A program made the translations under genes and the position numbers. From Epiperipatus broadwayi (lineage: Eukaryota > Onychophora > Udeonychophora > Euonychophora > Peripatidae): 64,000 nucleotides of DNA. The stretch spans positions 124,001 through 188,000 of the forward strand of contig JAQFVV010006633.1 of NCBI GenBank assembly GCA_028023455.1, in the 5' to 3' direction. Below are positions 41,450 to 54,251 of the stretch, in pieces. The notes below the pieces were generated by a model that saw nothing but the letters and a program-made list of their open reading frames with translations, had not been told where the DNA came from and searched no databases. How positions within the stretch are numbered: position 1 is the first letter of the stretch; every line of letters begins with the position of its first letter.

Positions 41450-42265
41450 CATATTAAAATAATATAAGTATTATTATAATATATATAAATAAATAAAGAA
41501 AAACTTATTTTCCAGAGTTAAGAATAGATATTTAAGTCTGTAGTTCATAATCCTAATGAAGATCTCTTACGAAGTATATTAATCCATTGGTATAATGATG
41601 ATTTATTTATCCTTAATTGATAAACTGTTAATAATATCCAATGATTTGATTGATATAATATAAAGTAAATATTCTTCGAATGTTGATGTTCTTATTCTCC
41701 ATTTTTCTATTATCATTAGATGTTCTTTACAACTAATATTTCAAAATAGCATGTAAGGTGGTTTCAAAACCTTTACGATACAATAATTATTCTACTCACT
41801 CCACATTGTAATATTCTTTATATATATAATTACTTTAAATTTACATATATCTGAAGAATAATGAAGTTTTAAAAATAATGTAGTTTCCAAAAAACTCAAA
41901 CAGATGTTCTTTTCTTTTATATTGCTATTCCTTTTAAGATTTAATAGAAAATTTAAATATTTTCCTTATAATCTTTTAATCCATAGATTTATCTTAATTT
42001 GGAAGAGTTAATATTTAATTCCAAACATTGAACAGTAATATTTATAAAAGAAAAAGTTATTTAAAGAGAAATGATTTTCTTTTCTTCTCTTTAATAATCA
42101 GAAACCAAATGAATCTCCTCGTGTTTTGTTACAATTTCATGCTTAATTCAAATATTAATTGTTCAATAGACATTAAGATTTAATAATAAAATATATATAA
42201 AATTATTTATTTCTCAACTTCAAATCTGGCATTTACTCAAAAGCTTGACATTAAGTATGTATTAT
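40416..42265. repeat. 1.85 kb direct repeat, copy 1 (candidate 3' LTR)
   Basis: Begins TATAATGGAATCGATTAT and ends GACATTAAGTATGTATTAT. It is co-linear and about 95% or more identical by eye with 45919-47870. It flanks a minus-strand gypsy pol remnant, so it would be the 3' LTR. A purine-rich tract on the minus strand (complement of 42403-42418) could be the polypurine tract, but it lies 137 bases inside the repeat edge. The repeat lacks clean TG...CA termini at the edges I can define. Contains an AAT microsatellite at 41397-41448. Confidence 0.75.
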
Positions 42266-42959
42266 TTAAAGTTCATTATGTATATATAAATAATATATAT
42301 GTATACATATTAAAATAATCAAATAGATTTTATATTTATAAATAATTTCATTAGAGATAAAAGTATGTTAGATTAATAATAATAACTGGAAGTTACTATT
42401 ATATTTCCCCTTCCCTTAGGGAATTAAAATTTTAATTTAAGTTAAAATTTTAAACACTTACAAATATTTTAGTATGTTCTTATAATTTAATTACATTTAT
42501 ACTTGGATTTTATGAAGGGTTGAATAATTTTTGACAGTTATATCTTCTTTATACTTGGGCTATATTATTCTTTTGATAATGATCAAAAATTGAGGACTTT
42601 GATGGTTAAAATTTTAAAAAATAAAAAAATAAAAAAAATAAAATAATGTGCTTCCTTCTTGGACAACACAAATATATTTATTAGCCTTATTCCTGCTTCT
42701 TTAAGACATGGATTTGAAAAGGTCTAAATAAATATTAGAGTATCCATTTATTTATATTAATTGACTCTATTGTTTTTACTTATTTCAAGGCATTAAAGAA
42801 TACCCTCATCAAAGCTAATGTTCTTAATTATTATTTTTTTACATTGATCACTATTTTTTTTATATACAACTGTGTGGTTTACACTTCCCAATACTTATCT
42901 TGATATTCACCTTATTTCTTTATATAACATTATAAACAGCCAAAATAAGGTTTTAAAAT
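42266..42959. other. Non-coding 3' internal region of the gypsy remnant
   Basis: Between the end of pol and direct repeat 1. Holds the possible polypurine tract noted under repeat 1, and AT-rich sequence otherwise. Confidence 0.5.
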
Positions 42960-43851
42960 TCATGAATTATACATACCATGAATTTCTTCTTCTTGGTTAA
43001 TATAAAATGCATTTGGACCTGCTTTTTTAACGATAGTATAAGGTCCTTCATATGTGTTGTAGAATTTGTGATATTTATTCTCTAATGGTTTACTAGGATG
43101 GAAAGTCTTTATCAACACTTTATCTCCAACTTTAAATTCATAAATACATTTTTTTTATTCCGACTTCTATTACCTGCCATTTTAACAAGTTGTTTATGAG
43201 CTTGTAAAATGTCATTTTCTCCATTTATTTTGGATTCATTAAATATAGGTTTATATTTTTTAAATTGTATAGGTATAGTTTGATGAAAAGGTAGTCGTAT
43301 GGGTGAGAATCCAGTAGATTCATTTAAGCTCCAATTGATATAATCTACTACACCTTTGTTTGCTTTACCCAACCTTTATGCTCTTCTTCTAAATAGGTTC
43401 TAAACAAATGTCCAAGCTCCTGCATAATACATTCACATGGGTTTGATTGTGGATTCCTAATAGAGATTAGAATATGTTTTATTTTTGATACATCTACCCC
43501 ATTTCTTCCATTCCTTAGATAAAAAAGGTTTATCATGATCAGTTAGTATGGTTTTCGGCTTTCCTATCATTGGAAATTGGAGAGTACTCAATACTTTGAT
43601 TGTATGTTTAGTATTGGCTTGGGGTATTGGGTAAGCAGCAACATATTTGGAAAAGAGATCATAAGTGACTAATAAATATTTTTGTTTGTAAATGGGGACA
43701 AAGGCTTATAATAGTCAATTGCTAGGATCTCATTTGGTCTTTCTAGAATGATAGATTTAATTGAATTAGTATAATTTTGGTTTACTGACTTAGCTCTTAA
43801 GCAAATTAGACAATCTTGGAGTGATCTCAAAATGTCTCTATACATTTTTGG
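42960..43851 (-). pseudogene. Ty3/gypsy-like integrase, frameshifted
   Basis: Integrase part of pol in at least three frames. From upstream: CLICLRAKS (second half of the HHCC finger), LAIDYY (first catalytic Asp), GKPKTILTDHDKPF (second Asp), then RNPQSNPCECIMQEL (catalytic Glu). Next come GWV and KGVVDYINWSLNESTGFSP. The C-terminal SH3-like part reads VGDKVLIKTF...YEGPYTIVKKAGPNAFYI and ends at TGA 42960-42962. The DDE triad is still readable, but several frame breaks (near 43680, 43510, 43360 and 43140) make it non-functional. It would insert the element's cDNA into chromosomes. Confidence 0.85.
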
Positions 43852-44621
43852 CTAATAAAACCAATTCTTAAGGGTATGTTCTGTCTTGTGAGCACCATAA
43901 TGCCCATATAGACAGTATACATATTTTATGAGTGGGTCACATAAAGATTTTGGTATTATTGTCCTCCACCCATCAACATTATCATTCATTTTATATAGTA
44001 AGACCTGTTGTTCTAATTTAAAATGGTTAAGATCTTTAAGTGCATTCAAAACTTCCTCCCCTAATAAAACTTTTATAATTGGGTTTAATTCTGGGTTATT
44101 AAATTGTATCTCAGGTAGGTTTTCCAACTTGTTCTCTACATTATTATCAGCCATCACATTGACATTTGTAATGTAGGCATTGTCTACCATTAAATGATTT
44201 TGTTCTGACCTACATGGAATTTGACTAAGCACATTAGCCACAACATTTTTGGATCCTTTGCAATAATGCACAGTGTAATTAAATTCTTGTAACAGTAAAC
44301 TCCATCTAACTAGATGACTATTAGTCAGATGACTGTGATTTAGGAATTGGAGGCTTTTGTGATCAGTGATCACTATATCACCTCTGATCCAAGTAGCATT
44401 TGTCAAAATTTTTGGAAAGCCCAGACTATTGCCAGTGCTTCCTTCTCTGTAACTATGTAATTTATTTCTGGACCTTTCAAGAGCTCACTAATAAAGTAGA
44501 GGACACCTGGTTGACCATCCTCTTGGATTTGGGACAGTGTTACCCCTAATCCAAAACCACTACTATCTGTTTGGATAATGAATGGTTTATTAAAATCAGG
44601 GAAAGTTAACACCTTCAACAT
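43852..44621 (-). pseudogene. Ty3/gypsy-like RNase H and integrase zinc-finger start
   Basis: 44403-44621 reads VLTFPDFNKPFIIQTDSSG, with the RNase H Asp in QTDSSG and the Glu in TEKEALAIVW. The adjoining frame, 43852-44406, continues with VITDHKSLQFL (Asp), the tether-like HYCKGSKNVVANVLSQIP, and the first His pair of the integrase finger (HYGAHKTEH). RNase H would remove RNA from the RNA:DNA hybrid. The two frames overlap with a shift near 44405. The missing upstream piece (RT thumb/connection) lies next door in the opposite orientation. Confidence 0.85.
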
Positions 44622-44963
44622 TTATCTATATTTTTTAAAGAGTGTTTTCTGAAAGGTATAAATATTAACTTCAAGAAGAGTACTTTAGTTTCCAACCAGG
44701 TTGTCTTCTTAGGTCATATTGTTGGTTGCAATGGGACAAGACCTCATCCAGAGAAGGTCTCTGCCATTCAAAACTTTTCTAAACCATCTAATCAAAAACA
44801 AATTAGATCATTTTTAGGCCTATGTAATTTTTACAACCGTTTCTATCAGCAGTTCTCAGACCACATGGAACCATTGCTAAAATTGATTAGAAAAGATGAA
44901 TGTTGGAAATGGACTGAAGAACAAGACCGTGCATTTGAGAATATTAAAACAGGGTTTTTAAAG
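44622..44963 (+). pseudogene. Inverted RT thumb/connection segment of the gypsy pol
   Basis: Plus-strand frame, fully open, reading HLSIFFKECFLKGININFKK, then VVFLGHIVGCNGTRPHPEKV, then IRSFLGLCNFYNRFYQQF and WTEEQDRAFENIKTGFL. This is exactly the piece that should sit between YVDD (44964-45335, minus) and FPDF (44403-44621, minus) in Ty3/gypsy pol, but on the opposite strand. Both flanks carry the palindromic GTTAAC (about 44606-44611 and 44965-44970), which may have promoted the inversion. Confidence 0.9.
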
Positions 44964-45918
44964 TTAACTATGTTTTGTGGTAGATGCAATAATTACATCA
45001 TCCACATAAATAATTATGATTTGTTTTACTTCAGGAGATAAAGTTTTATCCAGGCACTTAATTAGACCTGCACAACTATTTATTAATCCAAAGGGCATCC
45101 TATTAAATTGGTATGTAAAACCTTCATAATGGAAAGCAGTATATTGGCAATCTTCTGGATGAAGTTCAATCTGCCAATAGCTGGAGATTAAATTGAAAGT
45201 AGAAAATACCTTCTTATTTCCAAATTTCACAAATAATTCATGTATGGGTGATGGTATATTTCTGTCTGGGTCAGTAATTTTATTTAGTTGTCTAGCATCC
45301 AAACAAAATCTCATTGACCCATCGTTTTTCTTCACAGTTACTACTGGATTACAGTAATGTGAAGAGCATTTGGAAATGATTTCTCAATCCAACATTTTAT
45401 TAATTTGCTTAGATATATCTTCCCAATATTGATATGGAATAGGATACGATTTGGATTGAAATGGTTGATCATGTATTAATCTAATTCTCTGTTGGAATCC
45501 CTTTATTACTCCTGGTATGTCTGAAAAAATAGAATTAAATTCTTTTATAATAAATCGTAAATTTAATATATCATCACTTCCAAGCAAGTTGGATTCTGCA
45601 AGTTTACTCTCTAAGAGTGCTTCTGGAATGCTAGATATTATACTGTCAGCTTCAATTAGATCATGTATTGGAAGCAATGTCATCTCCAAGATTTCATCAT
45701 TTATTTTAACTGTCTTATTACAGAAATCAATTACACAAGTGTTCAAATGTAGGAAGTCTGCCCCTAAAATAACATTATGAATTAAAACATTCAATATTAA
45801 AAATACATGATAGAGAGTTGTTTGGCAAATTTTAATCTCAGCCCAAATTTGTTTTTGGATTAATTTAGCTTTTCTGCTGTTAGCCATGGTAACCTGCATA
45901 GATTTCAGTGGTGCAAAA
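44964..45918 (-). pseudogene. Ty3/gypsy-like protease end and reverse transcriptase
   Basis: 45384-45899 is the C-terminal half of an aspartic protease (HNVILGADFLHLNTCVIDF) and the linker to RT. The active-site DTG part and all of gag are missing. 44964-45335 is RT: SMRFCLDARQLNKI, FSTFNLISSYWQIEL, YQFNRMPFGL and YVDD. Motif A has Asn where gypsy RTs have the first catalytic Asp (FS-x-x-D-L becomes FSTFNL). The frame is broken near 45340-45384. Upstream, coding sequence runs straight into direct repeat 2 at 45919 with no leader or primer-binding site. Confidence 0.85.
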
Positions 45919-46333
45919 TATAATGGAATCGATTATATTTTAAAGTCTAAATTGGGCTTGTTAAATATAATGGAATGATTAAATTCACCAGAAAGAGGAT
46001 ATGCATTTCACTACAATTGGACTCTGGGTCTTCAAGTAGAATGCTAGAAATGAATCAATGAAATACTAAGTCCATGATTATATTCATCTTTATTATGCCA
46101 GCCCAATAATTTTTAAATAAATTTTGATATAATTTAGACTAGTTCATCCATCTTCATCCCTCTTCCAGTCACCATTATACCGTGATATTCAAACTCATGG
46201 AGAATTTGCAATTAGCTCTTTTCAGGGATAATTTCAAAACACGTCATTATATAATATGCCTTTATATAATCATTAACTAATAATTGATATTCATATGATA
46301 TTTATAATACTAACACACACTCACACACACACT

Positions 46334-46398
<65 letters not shown>

Positions 46399-46710
46399 AT
46401 GATTAGACAAAGAGATCCAGTTAATAACTCAATATTTAATAAACAATAAAAAATGTAATGTAAAAGATAATAAAATATTAATAAATAAATAAGGATGAAT
46501 TTTACCATTTAAAAATATTAATAAATAATATTCTCCTCTAATACCCAATGATAAAATTCTATACTATAATAAAATATTCAAAAGTGAAGACTATAATTCA
46601 AATTAACAGATATATAAAAATAATATCTAGATTCAAAGATTAATAATTTATATAACTTATTAATTTATTTACAGTTCTTATTATATATGTTTCATAATTA
46701 TTAATATATA

Positions 46711-46759
<49 letters not shown>

Positions 46760-47870
46760 CATATATATATATATATATATATAAGTACTATTTACAATTG
46801 TATAACTTTTATATTATATGTATTTATAATAAATAAAATACATTAAATGTTTATTATATAATAAATATAATAAACCTATTTATAAATATCTGTTAAATTA
46901 TAATCATTTTTTTTATATTTTATTTAATTTTGATGAATTATGTCAAGCTTTCATTTTATGTTTATAATATTATATTTAAATATTCCTATTAAAATATAAT
47001 GATGCCAAATTTGAAATAAAAATAATAATAATAATAATAAACATATTAAAATAATATAAGTATTATTATAATATATATATATATATATATATAAAAATAA
47101 ATAAAGAAAACTTATTTTCCAGAGTTAAGAATAGATATTTAAGTCTGTAGTTCATAATCCTAATGAAGATCTCTTACGAAGTATAGTAATCCATTGGTAT
47201 AATGATGATTTATTTATCCTTAATTGATAAACTGTTAATGATATCCAATGATTTGATTGATATAATATAAAGTAAATATTCTTCGAATGTTGATGTTCTT
47301 AGTCTCCATTTTTCTATTATCATTAGACGTTCTTTACAACTAATATTTCAAAATAGCATGTAAGGTGGTTTCAAAACCTTTATGATACAATAATTATTCT
47401 ACTCACTCCACATTGTAATATTCTTTATATATATAATTACTTTAAATTTATATATATCTGAAGAATAACGAAGTTTTAAAAATAACGTAGTTTCCAAAAA
47501 ATTCAAACAGATGTTTTTTCTTTTATATTGCTATTCCTTTTAAGATTTAATAAAAAATTTAAATATTTTCTTTATAATCTTTTAATCCATAGATTTATCT
47601 TAATTTGGAAGAGTTAATATTTAATTCCAAATGTCGAACAGTAATATTTATAAAAGAAAAACTTATTTAAAGAGAAATGATTTTTTTTCTTTTCTTTAAT
47701 AATCACAAACCAAATGAATCTCCTCGTGTTTTGTTACAATTTCATGCTTAATTCAAATATTAATTGTTCAATAGACATTAAGATTTAATAATAAAATATA
47801 TATAAAATTATTTATTTCTCAACTTCAAATCTGGCATTTACTCAAAAGGTTGACATTAAGTATGTATTAT
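45919..47870. repeat. 1.95 kb direct repeat, copy 2 (candidate 5' LTR)
   Basis: Same sequence as 40416-42265 with scattered substitutions and longer microsatellites: (CA)n(TA)n at 46314-46395 and (TA)n at 46711-46782. In the orientation of pol this is the 5' LTR. Its inner edge touches protease-coding sequence, which is abnormal for an LTR element. Confidence 0.75.
46314..46395. repeat. (CA)n(TA)n microsatellite
   Basis: CA units followed by TA units inside direct repeat 2; copy 1 has only a short TA stretch at the same position (near 40810), so the array expanded after duplication. Confidence 0.9.
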
Positions 47871-47968
47871 AATTCCAAGTAAAATGCCAGCACCACAAAC
47901 TTTTAGACAAAGCCAATTCACCAGTTTATCTTTATAAACATCAGTGATTGTGGCAGTAAAAAGTATAT
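47871..47968. repeat. Outer inverted repeat, right arm
   Basis: Reverse complement of 40278-40375, starting AATTCCAAGTAAAATGCC and ending CAGTAAAAAGTATAT. It directly abuts direct repeat 2. On the left the arm is separated from repeat 1 by 40 bases. Confidence 0.85.
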
Positions 47969-49191
47969 TAAAATTTTAATTTTTCTGAAGACATTTAACA
48001 ATTAATTTTATATTATAAAAGATTCTAGCATATAATCACAAATGTAGTGATTAAGTTTTATTTAAAAATGATTTTAGCACATAAGTATATAAACTAGATA
48101 TGCTTATTAATATTGCCTTGTAGCTTGAACACATAATTAAATCATCAGCAGAAAATCAAGTTAAAAAAATTATAGGCACATTTTTTATCATTCAGGTCAA
48201 ATCAAATCATTCTACCCAAATCATTTTTGCTGGCTTATTGATTTCCATGTTTATCTTTTTTTTCAATAAACAATAACAACTAAATAAAAGTCTTCTCTTA
48301 CTTTATTTTAGTGCTACGACCATGTTATTTTTTGATGATGACCTTCTCATAATTTATTGAAGCATCATAAATATCCCTCTAGTGCTACACATCTTTAATA
48401 AATTTCAAGAGAGGATAGAATCTACAGTTGGTAATTACAGTACTCTGGAAAATCTCTGTTTTCATGACATTTTTCTTCTACTTTGCAAATTATACCATCA
48501 TTTGAACTAATTAATTATTGACATCTTTAGTATCAAAATAAAAATATTCTGTCTCAAAGAGCTTTATTTCATTTGAGAAGTTTGTTGATCTCTTTCTGCT
48601 TACTAAAATCCAATGGTATATATAGTTAATATCTCCATTAACAAGTTTAAATCAATGCGTAAACTATACATCTGAGACTTACCTTCATATCTTCTCTTAA
48701 ACAGATTAGTCTGCAATCCTATTTGCAGAGAATATCTTAACATGACATGGTCCAAGTCTTTTGTATCATATATGAGGCATTCAAAATAATGGTATAACTT
48801 TAAGTAATCTCTATATTAATGTCATAATAGTCTCAATTTTATTACTTATAACAACCCTACAGGTAGAAAAATCCTTCTTTATGGATATTTTTGTAAGCAT
48901 GCCTACATTTTAAATTCAAATTTCTGGTTGAATAATCTTACAAAAATTTAAAAAAATTATATTCCCACTTCAAAAATATTGCCAAGACTTTACTTAAATT
49001 TTAGAATCTTTGTGTATCCCAGGTATGATTTTTTTTCACTATATTACAAGGAACAATGTTGGTCGTGGAATATCCTATTATCCATTTTAAACTTAATTTT
49101 GAATTCACAGAAAGTTTAATACACATCTTTTAAACATGCTTATATTTTGTTTAATTAAAGCTCTTTTTATTACATATTAGTAACAATATGA
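47969..49191. other. AT-rich spacer
   Basis: Slightly less repetitive AT-rich sequence; nothing recognised. Confidence 0.4.
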
Positions 49192-49291
49192 CTGATTTTT
49201 TTTTCAAGTGTCATAGCATCGGCCGGGACGCGATCCCGCAACCCGGGCAACTGCTTGTAAGGCAGTCACACTGATCTCTCAACACCAATGC
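49192..49291 (-). mobile_element. tRNA-derived SINE (subfamily 2)
   Basis: Minus strand: GCATTGGTGTTGAGAGATCAG, then a B-box-like GGATCGCGTCC, CGGCCGATGCTATGACACTT and an A tail. Close relative of the copies near 38.5 and 54.3 kb. Confidence 0.8.
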
Positions 49292-50713
49292 AAAATATGT
49301 TAATCAATTTCAGAATTTTCAAGCTTCAATAATATTTCATTATTCATAGTCTTAGAACTATGTGATTTACTGTTACATAATAAAAAGTACAATGCACTAA
49401 GAAATAACAAGAATGATTAATAATTAGTTATATGCCTTTAAATTTCCATCTAGAAACATCATAAGCAAAACATGGCAGATTAAAATCTATGCTAATGTTA
49501 TATGCACCACTTAGATATGTGCAATTATAATTTTAGCTCCAATAATATTTATTGACAAACAGCAATAAACATCTTATTATATTATAATTTATATATAAAC
49601 TATTACATGTAGTATATGGGCATAATTTTAATTTATATGTTTAAAAAAAACTTTTGTATATTATATATTTCTGATTTACAAAAATAAATAAATAAGCCAC
49701 AACATTTTTTTCAATATTTTAAAAAAATTAAAATTGTTATTTAAATTTTTGTTTAGAATAAATATATATATATAATATACTCTTGTTTTTATTTGTTTAG
49801 TATTATGTCATCGAAATATTAATCGCTAAGCTTTTTTCACTAGAGTAACATATTTTTTTCGAAATTTATCTTTAAATACATATATTCTATATCTACTACG
49901 CGGTATTTTTCTTCAGTATATAATAATAATACTTTTTAAATTATTGATTGCCACATATATTTAAAATACAATAATACTTCACGCGTTTTATTGCGGTAGA
50001 ATAGCAGATTCAAAATTTAAAGATTTCTGGATCATTTCCCAGTTGAGGAAAATAACCAAAACTAAGTTGGGTCATGTGACTGATAGTGTTAGCTCAGCCT
50101 GGTACTTAAGTAATCAAAGATCTCATGATATCTAATGTATCTTTCTGCTTCAGTTCCTTTATTATTTTTAATTATATGATGAAAATATTTATTTGACTAC
50201 AAGTCCCTCACCTATAGATACAATATATATGCTTATTAATATTCACAAAATTGAATTTCTTGGTTAAATCATAATGTTTATCATAATTTATGTAAATAAT
50301 GACATTTACAGAAGTATTAATTGTAAGCCTTAAGATTATAATGGATTCTACTTTTAAATATTCCTTAGACAAACAAAAAAAAATATGTTACTTCTACTAC
50401 AATGAATATTGTTATTATTATGAATTAAAGAAAGCAATGAACCTTCCCAAAAGATTTGTTGCATGTTTTATCATGTATGAATTTATTTTTTAGAAATTAA
50501 GAAGTATTAAAAAATAATTTTCAAGCAATTAGAAAACATACTTTGAGATATTTAATATCCATTCTATCAATTTTCTTATAAATATCAATACTCCATAAGC
50601 TTTAGAAAAATCATAACAGTTTTTTTAAACTTTTACTAACAATGATTATAATATACTAAATTTTAACAATATTTTTCTAAAGAAATTTTCAATAAATTTG
50701 ATTTTAAATTTCA
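49292..50713. other. AT-rich spacer
   Basis: Nothing recognised; a 64-codon frame at 50299-50493 appears to be chance. Confidence 0.4.
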
Positions 50714-52435
50714 TTAAAAAGCAATCCAAACTGTAACATAAAGAATTTTATTATAAGTCAAAAACATTTTTACTAAAGTATATAAAAAACACTTGTTGAC
50801 TTCTAGTTCAGTTGATAAGGTATAAATTAATAAACATAAACTAATTAATTGCACTAAGCTAGCTTTTTGCAAAACAATGTCAGAATCATAGTGCTGAATA
50901 AAGTTATGCAATAGATATAAGCTTATATAATTGATATGATGTAATGTGTAAATGAGGCACAATGTGCAAATAAAGCAATTAAATATTCCATGTTTTGGAC
51001 AATGGAACACATAATTTTTTTTTGTTGATGGAATGTGGATTTTTTGCAATTGCCCAAGCCTCTTTGTACCTTCTTTTCCTATCATTTCTTTCCAAACAAA
51101 TTGTTCTAACATTGGATGGAGAAAACTGTAACCCATGGCATGTTCATGATCAAGAAAGATTGATCTGTATTCAATATTTTGTTTAGCTCTATTGTACAAA
51201 TATGCATGTCAGGCAATTTTCATAAATCTAGTTGCACAAGATTCCATAATAGACAGAACTACAGGAAGGGTAAATACATGCAATTTTATAGCTCATCTGA
51301 GGAGCATGCTCCACAAATATTTTATCTTTGACATTTTTCAACAAATTATTAAGAACAGATAGCTGTCTAAAGCTAACCCTGTATATGTTAGCATAAATGT
51401 TCATAAAGTTATTTGTAATATGAGCAATGTAATGAAGGTTTATCCATGCTTTACATATATTATTAATGTTTTTAATTTTGTTTACATTGGCATAAAATTT
51501 CCCAACTGTATTAATAAGACCAAGTTCTATTAGATCTTTAATGAATGCATCTATGTTGTTTTTTCTATCTGCCTCATATTTGCATATATTTTTGTTTTTG
51601 TATAAGAAACATTTAAAGCCTTCCAGTTGGTATTCTATTGTGACTTTTGCCATAGGGTGAATGGCTCTCATTATTTGTAAAGGTTTCAATTTCATTTTAA
51701 AGTCAAGCTCATTTTTATTTTTCTGATTGTACATGTCCAGAAAATCCATCCCATGATTTCTAATTTCTACTTCAACAGTCCATTCAATATGTAATGTATT
51801 TTCAAACTTGAGAAATATATTGTTGATCTGATTCTCCACTGCACATACAAGCTCACATCATCTATGTATCACATGTAAATATTGTTAGATGAAGGGACTA
51901 AATATTTAGGTAAGACATTATTTTCAAACTTAGATAGGACAATGCTATAAACAGTACCACTTAGTGGTAACCTCATTGGTCAACCACTCTCCATTCATAA
52001 ATTCTATCCTGGGATATTGCTACTATTTCCCTATTAATCCATTTTAAGATTTCTAATATAAATTATTTTATTTGGATTGTAGTTAATATGCTGCAAGATG
52101 TCTTGAATGATATTAATGGATAGATCATGAGGCACTGAACCATACAATTTTTTTTATTTTTAATAAAGTAACTTGTGGTTCTTATTAACTTTTTTTTTTA
52201 AATTTTATTCACACACTCAAAAGATGATTTTATTGTACACACTCCAAATTCAATGTCTTCCATCAAACAATCAGCTATTTTCTTTGCTGCTTTGCAGTAA
52301 TATGCTCCAATGAAATCTATCATGAGTCTGAGGAATTGACCTTCTTTGTGCAGCTTGATATTATAAAAATGCACGATGGCAAAACCATTGACAAATACAT
52401 TGTTAAGAATTCTGAATGTGTATACACTTTATGCA
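50714..52435 (-). pseudogene. Penelope-like element, decayed reverse transcriptase and GIY-YIG region
   Basis: Minus-strand remnant in several frames. From upstream: an RT segment like the KIHK-x-G block (KLHKEGQFLRL...GAYYCKAAKKIADCL, about 52390-52265), then PLSGTVYSIVLSKFEN (about 51980-51920). Near 51865 is YIDDV, with a stop just before it. 51228-51839 continues with WTVEVEIRNHGMDFLDM (the post-RT block), an AIHPMAKV segment, and finally YKIACIYPSCSSVYYG, a GIY-YIG-like start. The downstream frame 50714-51199 (HEHAMGYSFLHPMLEQFVWK) fits the end of the nuclease. Many stops and shifts show it is dead. Family call rests on motif order; opposite strand to the copy at 16.5 kb. Confidence 0.75.
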
Positions 52436-53742
52436 ATTAATTAGTTTATGTTTATTAATATATTCCAATTCATCTGAGCTGCAATTAAGGAGTACTTAAG
52501 AATAACATAGTTTTATGAATAGAGTTATTAAAGTACATTATATTAAATCTGTTTTCAAAAATTTTTTAGTCTCTAATATTATTAGTAATCTTAAGTAGCC
52601 ACAATGTTTTTAAAACAACTCTAGGATTGATAAATGATCATATAAATATATTTAATATATATGAAAATGTCTAAAAATTTTCTTTAAAAATATTTAAAAA
52701 AACACAATAAATTAATATTAGATTAAAACAACCAAAAGTTTTAAACTACTTCTAAGCATGCAAATCACAACTTAGTAAAAATAAAACAAATGTTTTAGCC
52801 AAAATCTCAAATTATTAGAAAAAACACAGACACATATATATATAAGTTTTTCTACACAACAATATTAATAAAAATATCTTATTTTTTCCTCAATTTTAAA
52901 ACTTTCTTCATGTCAAAATATTTATAAGAGAAGTGATCTAATTAAATATTTTATAAATACTTTATACAAGAGACAAGTCTAGTTAACATCGTCTCATTGT
53001 AAAATACTTTTTGTGACAAATAATTTAATTATGTAATCTCATAACTATTTCAAATTTCAATAATTAATATTATTTTTGCTGAATTTACTAAAAGCACACA
53101 AAACTATATTTAATCACTTTATTTAAATATATATAAAAAACACAAATAAAGTTATAGACTTTTATCCTGCAAAAGATTAATCAAAGATAAATTATTATAT
53201 GAATGAACATTGTAAAAATTTATTTTAAGAATTAAACCTATTGTAAAAAATTAGAAAAACACACACCTGTTTATAATTCGGGTTGTAAAGACTAATAATT
53301 TTACGCTTTTTTAAAAAACAGAATGATTGATTTTGTGTGTGTGTGTGCGCGCGCCAGTTTTCATTTTATGAGCTTTCAATTGTATCGCCTATTTTTTATA
53401 TTTCATTAATTTTTTTTTACTTTACAATTTTTTACGTAATATCAACAAAATATAGATATTAATAGTGATATTTTTAAAACTATATATATTTTATAAACAT
53501 TTCACTTGTATTTTTCAATTAGTACTCATTTCAAATAATATTTTTTCAATAAAAAACATTTTTTCAATAAATACTCAAATGATCTTAAAACATTTTTATT
53601 AAAGTAGAAATGGTTACGTTTTAATCCCAGATATAGATTATATAAGTATTAATTTTTAAAGCTTCATGAAAGTTACTTTTATAGCTTTTATTTTGTAGTG
53701 CACACATTCTTATATGTCTGTGAATTATTTTTTTATTACATA
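52436..53742. other. AT-rich spacer
   Basis: Nothing recognised beyond a short GT/GC dinucleotide run near 53335-53355. Confidence 0.4.
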
Positions 53743-53900
53743 AAAATAAATAGTCAAATGGCTTTTTTTTTTCATACGTCATAGCATCGGCCGGAAGGCG
53801 AACCTGCAACAACCGTCTGCAAGCAACTGCTTGCTTGCAAGGCTGCTGCGCTGACCTCTCGGCTCACAACGCTTGATAAAATAAATAGTCAAATGGCTTT
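53743..53900 (-). mobile_element. tRNA-derived SINE with perfect 23-bp target duplication
   Basis: The SINE (53766-53877, minus strand) has A-box-like GCCGAGAGGTCAGCGC, a B-box-like GTTCGCCTTCC, the shared GATGCTATGACGTATG tail and poly-A. Identical 23-bp target copies (AAAATAAATAGTC then AAATGGCTTT) lie at 53743-53765 and 53878-53900. Probably a recent insertion. Confidence 0.85.
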
Positions 53901-54251
53901 ATTGCTTAGAAGTTCATAAAAAGCTCAAAACCCACTGGAAATGTTAAAACTTGACTCGATCTAAGGATTTTACATACCAAAATCGGATACTCCACCACTA
54001 TTACTATATTCTAATAGTTTGTAATAGATAATGACGGAAAATATATAAGGGAACAGGATCAGAAGTAAATGGGCTGCAATACTTATAATGCAGGTGGCAT
54101 GACTAAAAAAGTGATGCTGGGTCATAAAGTATATATAAATATTATCAACATTTATTGATGACCAGTCTTCACATATATAGATTTCTATAAGTGTAGAAAT
54201 TATTGACTATGGTTTTACAGAAAACTTAATTAGTAAGCAAAACTGGAGGTT

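Noticed and set aside
53621-53812. 63-codon minus-strand frame
   Set aside because: It starts inside the SINE and reads through its poly-A tail into AT-rich DNA.
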